A DNA stretch of 35,842 bases from contig NZ_JABFVK010000066.1 of assembly GCF_013362815.1 (NCBI RefSeq), forward strand, positions 1-35,842. Reading direction: 5' to 3'. This DNA is from Hamadaea sp. (GTDB taxonomy: Bacteria; Actinomycetota; Actinomycetes; Mycobacteriales; Micromonosporaceae). Numbering within the stretch: position 1 is the stretch's first letter; each line of letters opens with the position of its first letter. Shown here piece by piece: positions 7,568 to 14,555 of the stretch. The translations under genes and the position numbers were made by a program. The notes beneath the pieces were generated by a model, which did no database searches, was not told the origin of the DNA, and saw only the letters and a program-made list of their open reading frames with translations.

Positions 7568-9103
7568 TCACTCGGCGGGCTTGCCCTTGATCGCCTTGCG
7601 CGCCATGGGCTTCGTCTCGCCGTTCGGCGTCGTCTCAGCCGGCACGCCACCGAGCTTGGACAGCAGGCCGGCCAGGTCGATGCCGGTCAGATCGGTGCCG
7701 AGCTGCAGACCCTGGGCGACGTTGGAGGCGACCGATTTCGTCAGCGAGCTGGCGCCGTCGGTGGAGATCACGGTCATCTTGTCGATGGAACGCATCGGGT
7801 CGCTGGCCGCCGCAACGACCTCCGGCAGCACCTTGACGAGGAGGTCGAGGACCGCCGCCTCGCCGTACTGCTGGAACGCCTCGGCCTTGAGCCGCATGGC
7901 CTCCGCCTCGGCCTGTCCCTTCGCCAGGATCGCAGCCGCCTCGGCCGTGCCCTCGCGTTCGGTGGCCTCCGCGATCGCGGTACGCCGCCGCTGCTCGGAC
8001 TCACCTTCCTTGGCGCCTTCGATCGCGTTCGCCTCGGCCAGCGCGGCCCGGCGGGCGCGCTCGCCCTCACCGGTCAGACGAGCCTGTTCGGCCCCGGCCT
8101 GCGCCGCCGCGATCGTGGTCTGCCGGGCGGCGTCGGCTGCGAGAACCTGGGCGTTGCGGGCCGCCTCGGCCTCCTGCTCGACCTTGTACCGCGCCGCGTC
8201 GGCCGGCTTGCGTACCTCGGTGTCGAGCTGGCGCTGCTTGAGCTCGGCGTTGCGCTCGGCCACCTTCTGCTGCTCGGCGAGGATCACCTGCTCGCGTTCG
8301 GCCTGGGCGAGCGGACCGGCCGCGGCCGACTTCGCCTTCGCGGCGTCGATCTCGGCCTGAATCCCGGCCTTCTTGAGTTCCAGGTTCCGCTGCGCCTCGG
8401 CGATCGCCTCCTCGGCGAGCAGCCGAGCCTGTTCGGCCGACTGACGGGCCTGCGCCTCGGCGATCGAGGCGTCCTTGAGGACGCGAGCCGCCTCGGGCCG
8501 GCCGAGGTCCTGCAGGTAGTTGCCGTCGGCGATGATGTCCTGCAGCTGGAAGGTGTCGAGGACGAGGCCCTGGTTGGTCATCGAGTGCTCGGCCTCCTCC
8601 GCGACGGCCGAGGCGAACGCGGCCCGGTCGCGGATGATCTCCTCGACGGTGAGCCGGCCGACGATCGACCGCAGCGCGCCGGCGAGGACCTCGCGGGCGA
8701 AGCCGTCGATCGCCTGCTGCTGGTGGAGGAAACGCTGGGCGGCGGCGCGGATCGCGTCCTCGGTTCCGCCCACCTTCACCACGGCGATGCCCTGGAGGTT
8801 GGCCCGGATGCCCTGCTTGCTGACCGCCCCGGAGACCTCGACGTGGATGCCCCGGCTGGACAGGTCCATGATCTGGAGCTTCTGGACGACCGGCAGGACG
8901 AAGACCGAGGCGCCCATGACGACCTTCTGGCCGGACAGGTCGGTCGAGCGGGTGCCGTCGGCCGCCTCGACCCGGCGCCCCTTGCGGCCGGTGACGATGA
9001 AGGCCTCGTTCGAGCCGGCCACCTTGATCCGCGAGAGCACGAAGAACAGCAGGACGATGACGAAGACGACGCCACCGGCGATGGGTAGGAGGAGGGGGAG
9101 CAT
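7568..9103 (-). CDS. Flotillin-like SPFH-domain membrane protein
   Basis: A 511-residue flotillin/SPFH family protein, a scaffold of membrane microdomains. An N-terminal membrane segment (PIAGGVVFVIVLLFFVLSRI) is followed by an SPFH domain at about 30-200. A very long Ala/Glu/Gln-rich coiled coil with repeated EA motifs (about 215-430) comes next, then a C-terminal part with VLDLLVKVLPEVV and a short basic tail. The ATG at 9103 has a good AAGGAAC ribosome-binding site and shares one base with the stop codon of the upstream NfeD gene (TGATG), so translation is coupled. The NfeD-flotillin pair is a known bacterial arrangement (for example yuaF-floT in Bacillus). It runs toward the chaplin-like gene and ends at a shared terminator. 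Confidence 0.92.
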   Translation of the reverse strand: MLPLLLPIAGGVVFVIVLLFFVLSRIKVAGSNEAFIVTGRKGRRVEAADGTRSTDLSGQKVVMGASVFVLPVVQKLQIMDLSSRGIHVEVSGAVSKQGIRANLQGIAVVKVGGTEDAIRAAAQRFLHQQQAIDGFAREVLAGALRSIVGRLTVEEIIRDRAAFASAVAEEAEHSMTNQGLVLDTFQLQDIIADGNYLQDLGRPEAARVLKDASIAEAQARQSAEQARLLAEEAIAEAQRNLELKKAGIQAEIDAAKAKSAAAGPLAQAEREQVILAEQQKVAERNAELKQRQLDTEVRKPADAARYKVEQEAEAARNAQVLAADAARQTTIAAAQAGAEQARLTGEGERARRAALAEANAIEGAKEGESEQRRRTAIAEATEREGTAEAAAILAKGQAEAEAMRLKAEAFQQYGEAAVLDLLVKVLPEVVAAASDPMRSIDKMTVISTDGASSLTKSVASNVAQGLQLGTDLTGIDLAGLLSKLGGVPAETTPNGETKPMARKAIKGKPAE

Positions 9104-9618
9104 CAGTTCCTTTCTTGACCAATGAGGCGGACTTTGACACTGGTGTCGCTGGGGGCCTCGACCACCAGGACGAACCGGCCCGCCGGGATGGGGTCGTCGG
9201 CGAGGGCGTTGAGCTTGACCTGCTGGCCACCGATGCGTACGCGGACCTCGCCGTAGCCCCCGGCCCGGATCTCGGTCACGACCAGACCCGACCGGCCGAC
9301 CAGGTCGGTGCGGTTCGGGGTGGCATCGGTGGGCATGTTCCGGGCTCGGCCGGTGAGCAGCCACGCCAGGTACGCGACCGGCACCGCCCCGATCGCGCCG
9401 ATGATAGCGAGCAGGGCGAGCGGCAGGTCGACCCCGGGCAGGGCGCTGACGAAGGCGGCCGTGAACCCGAAGCCGGCCAGGACGGCGGCGACGACCTCGG
9501 TGGACAGCACCGTGTCGGCCCCGTCGAAGTCGAACAGTTCGCCACCCAGCATCGCCAGGGCGAGCAGGCCCAGCCCGATCGCACCGACGATGATGAAGAG
9601 GACCGTCGTCCAACCCAT
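9103..9618 (-). CDS. NfeD-family membrane protein
   Basis: A 171-residue protein with two to three hydrophobic segments in the N-terminal half (VLFIIVGAIGLGLLALAMLG, VVAAVLAGFGFTAAFVSAL, LALLAIIGAIGAVPVAYLAW). A C-terminal small beta-barrel follows (DLVGRSGLVVTEIRAGGYGEVRVRI), as in NfeD/YuaF proteins that partner flotillins. I chose the ATG at 9618 because a TACCTT -10 element lies seven bases upstream, implying leaderless translation; a TTG at 9645 would place the start upstream of this promoter. It is divergent from the carboxyltransferase gene and coupled to the flotillin gene by a one-base stop/start overlap. Confidence 0.88.
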   Translation of the reverse strand: MGWTTVLFIIVGAIGLGLLALAMLGGELFDFDGADTVLSTEVVAAVLAGFGFTAAFVSALPGVDLPLALLAIIGAIGAVPVAYLAWLLTGRARNMPTDATPNRTDLVGRSGLVVTEIRAGGYGEVRVRIGGQQVKLNALADDPIPAGRFVLVVEAPSDTSVKVRLIGQERN

Positions 9619-9625
9619 GGCCGTC

Positions 9626-9631
9626 AAGGTA
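9626..9631 (-). promoter_or_regulatory. -10 element of a leaderless nfeD-flotillin promoter
   Basis: TACCTT on the minus strand, seven bases before the ATG at 9618. It lies about 30 bases from the operator of the divergent carboxyltransferase gene, so a repressor there might also affect this promoter (inference). Confidence 0.45.
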
Positions 9632-9661
9632 GGGAATCCCCGCAAGTGCCGAGGTGGTAGC

Positions 9662-9691
9662 CTAACGTTCGTTCAGGTGAACGCTCGTTAG
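9662..9691. promoter_or_regulatory. Double TetR operator over the carboxyltransferase promoter
   Basis: A 30-base near-perfect inverted repeat running from CTAACG (9662-9667) to CGTTAG (9686-9691). It contains two copies of AACGNNCGTT, at 9664-9673 and 9680-9689, spaced 16 bases apart. A TAGCCT -10 element at 9658-9663 precedes it, so the expected transcript start lies inside the operator, a layout typical of repression. The site matches that upstream of the TetR gene. Confidence 0.7.
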
Positions 9692-9700
9692 GGAGGCCGC

Positions 9701-11212
9701 GTGAGCTGGGATGAGGTCAAGGAGCGGATCGACGCCGGTGGGGCGGCCCGCTACCACGAGGCCAACGCCAAGCGCGGGAAGCTGTTCGCCCGGGAGCGGA
9801 TCGCCCGGCTCGTCGACGCGGAGTCGTTCGTCGAGGACGGGGCGTACGCCAACGCACTGGCTGACGGGCTGCCCGCCGACGGCGTGGTGACCGGTTCGGC
9901 GACCATCGACGGCCGCCCCGTCTGCCTGATGGCCAACGACTCCACCGTCAAGGCCGGCAGCTGGGGCGCGCGTACGGTCGAGAAGATCATCCGGATCATC
10001 GAGCGCGCCTATCAGACCGGCGTCCCGATGGTGTACCTCGTGGACTCGGCCGGCGCCCGGATCACCGACCAGGTAGACCTGTTCCCGGGTCGGCGCGGCG
10101 CGGGCAAGATCTTCCACACCCAAGTACGCGCCTCGGGCTCGATTCCGCAGGTCTGCGCCCTGTTCGGGCCGTCGGCCGCCGGTGGGGCGTACATCCCCGC
10201 GTTCTGTGACGTCGTCGCCATGGTGGACGGCAACGCCTCGATGTATCTCGGCTCGGACCGGATGGTCGAGATGGTCACCGGCGAGAAGACGACGCTGGAG
10301 GACATGGGCGGCGCCAAGGTCCACACCGAAGTCTCCGGCGTCGGCCACTTCCTATGCAAGGACGAGGACGCCGCCCTGGAAGTCGTGCGGGGTTACCTCT
10401 CTTATCTGCCGTCCAATTGGACGGCAGAGCCGCCCGCGAGCGAGCCGAAGGCGGCGCGCGGCGGGATCGCTGCCCTGATCCCGGAGAGCGAGCGCCGGGC
10501 CTTCGACATGCGCCAGGTGGTCAAGCGCCTCGTGGACGAGGGCAGCTTCCTGGAGATCCAGGAGAAGTGGGCCCGGGAGCTGACGATCGGATTCGCCCGG
10601 CTCGACGGCCAGGTGGTCGGCATCGTCGCGAACAACTCGCTGCACAAGGGCGGGGTGTTGTTCGTGGACTCGGCCGACAAGGCGACCCGCTTCGTGCAGC
10701 TCTGCGACGCGTTCAACGTTCCGCTCATCTTCCTGGCAGACGTGCCTGGGTTCATGGTCGGCTCCGCCGTCGAGCGGCAGGGCATCATCCGGCACGGCGC
10801 GAAGATGATCAGTGCCATTAGTGAGGCGACCGTGCCGAAGTTCTGCGTCGTCGTGCGCAAGGCGTACGGGGCGGGGTTGTACGCCATGGCCGGGCCCGGC
10901 TTCGATCCGGACGCCACGATCGCGTTGCCCACCGCCAAGATCGCGGTCATGGGCGCGGAGGCGGCCGTCAACGCGGTGTACGCGAACAAGATCGCCGCCA
11001 TCGCCGACGAGACCGAACGGGCCGCCTTCGTCGAGGCCAAGCGGGCCGAGTACGAGGAGGACATCGACCTCCTGCGGTTGGCCAGCGAACTCGTCGTGGA
11101 CACCGTCGTCGAGCCGGACGACCTGCGCGGCGAACTTGTTCGACGGCTAGCCGCCGCGCACGGCAAGGACCGCAGCTTCTCCCGACGCCGGCACGGCGTC
11201 ACGCCCGTCTGA
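9701..11212 (+). CDS. Acyl-CoA carboxylase carboxyltransferase (beta) subunit
   Basis: Transfers the carboxyl group from carboxybiotin to an acyl-CoA. It has 503 residues with two crotonase-like halves. The N-terminal half has LVDSAGARITDQVDLFPGR and the oxyanion-hole segment FGPSAAGGAYIPAFCD; the C-terminal half has FLADVPGFMVG and VRKAYGAGLYAMAGPG. Its sequence resembles 3-methylcrotonyl/geranyl-type CT subunits (MccB/AccD1), but substrate choice cannot be settled by eye. The GTG start has an AGGGAGG ribosome-binding site just after the operator. Its partner biotin carboxylase gene is more than 5 kb upstream, separated by the chaplin/flotillin genes. The acyl-CoA dehydrogenase gene follows after 29 bases. 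Confidence 0.93.
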   Translation: MSWDEVKERIDAGGAARYHEANAKRGKLFARERIARLVDAESFVEDGAYANALADGLPADGVVTGSATIDGRPVCLMANDSTVKAGSWGARTVEKIIRIIERAYQTGVPMVYLVDSAGARITDQVDLFPGRRGAGKIFHTQVRASGSIPQVCALFGPSAAGGAYIPAFCDVVAMVDGNASMYLGSDRMVEMVTGEKTTLEDMGGAKVHTEVSGVGHFLCKDEDAALEVVRGYLSYLPSNWTAEPPASEPKAARGGIAALIPESERRAFDMRQVVKRLVDEGSFLEIQEKWARELTIGFARLDGQVVGIVANNSLHKGGVLFVDSADKATRFVQLCDAFNVPLIFLADVPGFMVGSAVERQGIIRHGAKMISAISEATVPKFCVVVRKAYGAGLYAMAGPGFDPDATIALPTAKIAVMGAEAAVNAVYANKIAAIADETERAAFVEAKRAEYEEDIDLLRLASELVVDTVVEPDDLRGELVRRLAAAHGKDRSFSRRRHGVTPV

Positions 11213-11241
11213 TCTTCACCCGCCCGATTCAAGGGAGAGTC

Positions 11242-12387
11242 ATGGACCACTTCGGACTCAGCGACGACCTCGCCGAGCTTCGGGAGACCGTCGCCGCCTT
11301 CGCCCGCGACAAGATCGCGCCGGTGATCGGTGACTTCTACGCCCGCCACGAGTTCCCCTACGAGATCGTCGCGCAGATGGGCTCGATGGGCCTGTTCGGC
11401 CTGGCCTTCCCCGAGGAGTTCGGCGGGATGGGCGGCGACTACCTGGCCCACTGCCTGGCCATCGAGGAGATCGCCCGGGTCGACTCGTCGGTCGCGATCA
11501 CCTTGGAAGCGGCGATCTCGCTTGGCGCGATGCCGATCTTCAAGTGGGGCACCGAGGAGCAGAAGCAGCGGTGGCTGCCCGATCTGGTGGCCGGGCGGAA
11601 GCTGGCCGGGTTCGGGCTCACCGAACCGGGCGCGGGCTCCGACGCCGGTGGTACGCGTACCACGGCGAAGTTGAGCGACGACGGCCGCGAGTGGATCATC
11701 AACGGGACGAAGGCGTTCATCACGAACTCGGGCACCGAGATCACCGCTCTCGTGACCGTCACCGCGCTCACCGGGCCGGACGAGATCAGCACCATCGTCG
11801 TCCCGTCCGGTACGCCGGGCTTCACCGTCGCGCCCGGCTACGACAAGGTCGGCTGGTGCGCCTCGGACACCCATGAGCTGTCCTTCGACAACGTACGCGT
11901 ACCCGTCGAGAACCTGCTCGGCGAGCGCGGCCGGGGATTCAAGCAGTTCCTCACGATCCTCGACGAGGGGCGGGTCGCCATCGCCGCATTGGCCACCGGG
12001 CTCGCCCAAGGCTGTGTGGACGAGTCCGTCGCGTACGCCCGCCAGCGCGAAGCGTTCGGCTCGCCGATCTCGGCGTACCAGTCGGTCTCCTTCATGATCG
12101 CGGAGATGGAGACGAGCGCGCAGACCGCGCGGCTGGCCTGGCGGGACGCGGCTCTGCGGCTGGTCGCCGGGCAGCCGATCCGCAACGCCGCCGCCATCGC
12201 GAAGCTGTACGCCGGCGACGCCGCGATGACCAATGCCCGGAAGGCGACCCAGATCCACGGCGGGTACGGGTTCATGAACGAGTTCCCCGTGGGCCGGTTC
12301 TACCGGGACGCGAAGATCCTGGAAGTCGGCGAGGGCACCTCGGAGATCCAGAAGATGGTGATCTCGCGCGAACTGGGTCTCAGCTGA
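11242..12387 (+). CDS. Acyl-CoA dehydrogenase
   Basis: FAD-dependent oxidation of an acyl-CoA to its enoyl-CoA. The 381-residue length is standard. Visible motifs are the FAD/substrate signature GFGLTEPGAGSDAGGT (123-138), ARQREAFGSPIS (266-277), QIHGGYGF (337-344) and RDAKILEVGEGTSEIQ (355-370). The catalytic glutamate is E364, the position used by medium- and short-chain enzymes. Isovaleryl-CoA dehydrogenase has Ala there and uses a Glu on an earlier helix; the equivalent of that residue here looks like Gly243. The gene is co-transcribed with the carboxyltransferase gene and belongs to the same catabolic set. The exact substrate (2-methylbutyryl-, isobutyryl- or another short acyl-CoA) is open. 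Confidence 0.93.
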   Translation: MDHFGLSDDLAELRETVAAFARDKIAPVIGDFYARHEFPYEIVAQMGSMGLFGLAFPEEFGGMGGDYLAHCLAIEEIARVDSSVAITLEAAISLGAMPIFKWGTEEQKQRWLPDLVAGRKLAGFGLTEPGAGSDAGGTRTTAKLSDDGREWIINGTKAFITNSGTEITALVTVTALTGPDEISTIVVPSGTPGFTVAPGYDKVGWCASDTHELSFDNVRVPVENLLGERGRGFKQFLTILDEGRVAIAALATGLAQGCVDESVAYARQREAFGSPISAYQSVSFMIAEMETSAQTARLAWRDAALRLVAGQPIRNAAAIAKLYAGDAAMTNARKATQIHGGYGFMNEFPVGRFYRDAKILEVGEGTSEIQKMVISRELGLS

Positions 12388-12415
12388 GTCGGGTACCGGA
12401 CATCCCGGCCGGTTG

Positions 12416-12428
12416 TGAGATGCTCTCA
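12416..12428. promoter_or_regulatory. Small inverted repeat upstream of the MMPL gene
   Basis: TGAGA-TGC-TCTCA, a perfect 5-bp inverted repeat ending seven bases before the chosen ATG. It could be an operator for an unidentified regulator. Confidence 0.3.
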
Positions 12429-12435
12429 TGCCGGG

Positions 12436-14448
12436 ATGCGGATCTGGGCTGACTGGCTGGTGCGGGGGCGATGGCTGATCATCGCAGGGTGGGCGCTGCT
12501 CGCGATCGCGGGCGGTGCTCTCGGCGGGACCGTCTACGACCACGCGCAGACCGTCAACCAGCTCTCCGCCGACGCCGAGTCGCTGCGGGCCGAGGCCCGG
12601 CTGCAGCAGCTCAAGCCGGAGGGCGACACGATCTTCGCGATCGTCCCCGACGTCGATCCCTACGATCCCGCCCTGGTCGCCACGACGACCGAGGTCGCGC
12701 AGCAGCTCCGTGAGCTGCCCGGCGTGCAGGAGGTGGGCGACCTCTACACATCGCCCGGTGGACAGATCGGCCAGGGCAATCGCAGCACCCTCGTCCGCGT
12801 CACATTCCGCCCGGGGGCGTCTCCGGACGAGGTCGACGCCGCCGTCGCCGTGCTCCGGCGGCTGCCGAACGCGCTGGTGGGCGGCAAGCCGTTGGCTGAG
12901 CGCGCCTTCGCCGACCAGGCAGTCGCCGACGCCGCGCTCGGGGAGGGAGTGGCGCTCGCCGCGCTCGCGCTGCTACTCATCGTGGTGCTCCGCTGGGGCG
13001 CGGTCGCACCGCTGGCCGCGGCGGCAGCGGCGATCACGACCACCCTGCTCGGCCTGGCCGGGCTGGCCCTGCTGACGCCGATCAGCGAGTACACCGTCAA
13101 CGTCGTGACCCTCCTAGGCCTGGGACTCGCGGTCGACTACTCGATCCTGCTGCTCTGGCGGTATCGGGAGGAGTCCGACCTGGTCGCGGCGCTGCGTACG
13201 GCGGGGAGAGCAGTGCTCGTGTCTGGTGGAGTGGTCGCGGCCGCCCTCGCCGGCCTCGCCGTCTTCGGCGAACCCCTGCTCGCCGCCATGGCGCTCGGCG
13301 GGCTGCTCGTGACCGTCGTCGCCACGGCTGCTTCGCTCACGCTCACTCCGGCGTTGCTGGTAGTCCTATCGGGGTTGATCTTGAATGGAAAACGTCGCCC
13401 GAGCGACGCCAACGGTTCAAGGTCAACGCTGCAACGGCTCGCGGCCGTTGCGCAGAAGGGTCCAGAGGCGGTCGCCTTCGCCACGATCGTGCTCCTGCTG
13501 ATTCTGACTCTCCCGTTCGTCGCCGCCGCGCTATGGAACACCGACGCGCGAGGCTTGCCGAGCGGCGCGGAAGCGCGGCAGGCGTACGAGCTCTATCAGC
13601 GGGACTTCCAGCGGGGGCGGGCCGACGCGGTGACCGTCGTCGTGGACACCGGCAGCGGCGGTGCGGTCATGCGGGACTACCTCGACCGGCTCAACCGGCT
13701 GCCGGGGGTCGGCCAACTCCAGGTCCGGCTGGAGACGCCGGCCGACGCGACCGTCATCGACTTGACTCCGGCGAGTCCGGGCCAGGCCGCGACGGTCGTC
13801 CGAGCCGCCCGCGGCCTCGAAGCGCCGGCGAAAACCCTGGTCGGCGGACCCGCCGCCGAATTAGTGGATTACCAGGATTCGGTTACCAGCCATTTTCCAG
13901 TGGTGCTGATAGTGCTGTTGGCGGCAGCCGGAGCACTGCTCTTCGCGCTGACCCGGTCGCTCGTGATCCCGGTCAAGGCGGTTCTGCTCACCCTGCTGAC
14001 CTTGGGGGCGTCGCTCGGCGTACTCGCCGCCGTCTTCGGGGGCCGCCTCGACGCCACCACCCCGGTGCTGCTCTTCGTCTTCATCTTCGCGCTGACGACC
14101 GACTACGAGGTCTTCCTGCTGGCCCGGATCACCGAGGAACACCGGAACGGGCAGTCGACCGAGGAAGCCGTCCGGCGGGGCATCGCGCGTACCGGGCCGG
14201 TCGTGACGCTGGCCGGGCTCAGTCTCATCCTCGTCTTCCTCGGCTTCGTCCTCGGCGGCCTGACCCCGGTACGCGAAATCGGAGTCGGCATGGCGGTGGC
14301 CATCGCCCTGGACGTGACCGTCGTCCGGGGTCTGCTGTTGCCGGCCGCGATGAGCCTGCTCGGCCGCTGGAATTGGTGGCCGGGAGAGAAGCTGAATCGG
14401 CGGCCCGGGGAGAAGACGGAACATGGTCAGAAGATCACGAGCCGATAA
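12436..14448 (+). CDS. MMPL/RND-family membrane transporter
   Basis: A 670-residue inner-membrane protein with the two-fold MMPL architecture: a TM helix, an extracytoplasmic domain and five TM helices, repeated once. The conserved aspartate-tyrosine pairs of the family are present in GLGLAVDYSILLLWRYREE (first half) and FALTTDYEVFLLARITEEH (second half). Proteins of this family export lipids or other hydrophobic compounds using the proton gradient. I prefer the ATG at 12436 (WADWLVRGRWL follows); a GTG at 12415 in the same frame is possible but falls inside the inverted repeat. It stands alone between the catabolic operon and the STAND regulator, so its substrate is unknown. Confidence 0.9.
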   Translation: MRIWADWLVRGRWLIIAGWALLAIAGGALGGTVYDHAQTVNQLSADAESLRAEARLQQLKPEGDTIFAIVPDVDPYDPALVATTTEVAQQLRELPGVQEVGDLYTSPGGQIGQGNRSTLVRVTFRPGASPDEVDAAVAVLRRLPNALVGGKPLAERAFADQAVADAALGEGVALAALALLLIVVLRWGAVAPLAAAAAAITTTLLGLAGLALLTPISEYTVNVVTLLGLGLAVDYSILLLWRYREESDLVAALRTAGRAVLVSGGVVAAALAGLAVFGEPLLAAMALGGLLVTVVATAASLTLTPALLVVLSGLILNGKRRPSDANGSRSTLQRLAAVAQKGPEAVAFATIVLLLILTLPFVAAALWNTDARGLPSGAEARQAYELYQRDFQRGRADAVTVVVDTGSGGAVMRDYLDRLNRLPGVGQLQVRLETPADATVIDLTPASPGQAATVVRAARGLEAPAKTLVGGPAAELVDYQDSVTSHFPVVLIVLLAAAGALLFALTRSLVIPVKAVLLTLLTLGASLGVLAAVFGGRLDATTPVLLFVFIFALTTDYEVFLLARITEEHRNGQSTEEAVRRGIARTGPVVTLAGLSLILVFLGFVLGGLTPVREIGVGMAVAIALDVTVVRGLLLPAAMSLLGRWNWWPGEKLNRRPGEKTEHGQKITSR

Positions 14449-14541
14449 CTTAGCCGGACACGGCGGCACGTTTGTGTCGGAAACACGCATGCAACCTGGT
14501 CAAACGCCCGACACGAGCTGCCGTCGACGACCTTGGCTGGC

Positions 14542-14547
14542 TAGTCT
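14542..14547 (+). promoter_or_regulatory. -10 element of the XRE-STAND regulator gene
   Basis: TAGTCT eight bases upstream of the GTG at 14556, with no ribosome-binding site between them. This suggests a leaderless transcript. Confidence 0.4.
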
Positions 14548-14555
14548 TCGAGGCC

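Noticed and set aside
9104-9613. Upstream extension of the flotillin frame on the minus strand
   Set aside because: This stretch is the nfeD gene read in another frame. The flotillin membrane helix begins right after the ATG at 9103, which has a good ribosome-binding site.
5332-9618. Chaplin/flotillin block as a horizontally acquired island
   Set aside because: Base composition and CGTAC usage look the same as in the flanks, and there are no direct repeats, integrase or tRNA at its edges. Position alone does not show transfer.
10402-12543. Open frame of about 710 codons opposite the carboxyltransferase and dehydrogenase genes
   Set aside because: The plus strand has two complete enzymes with catalytic motifs; the minus-strand translation has none.
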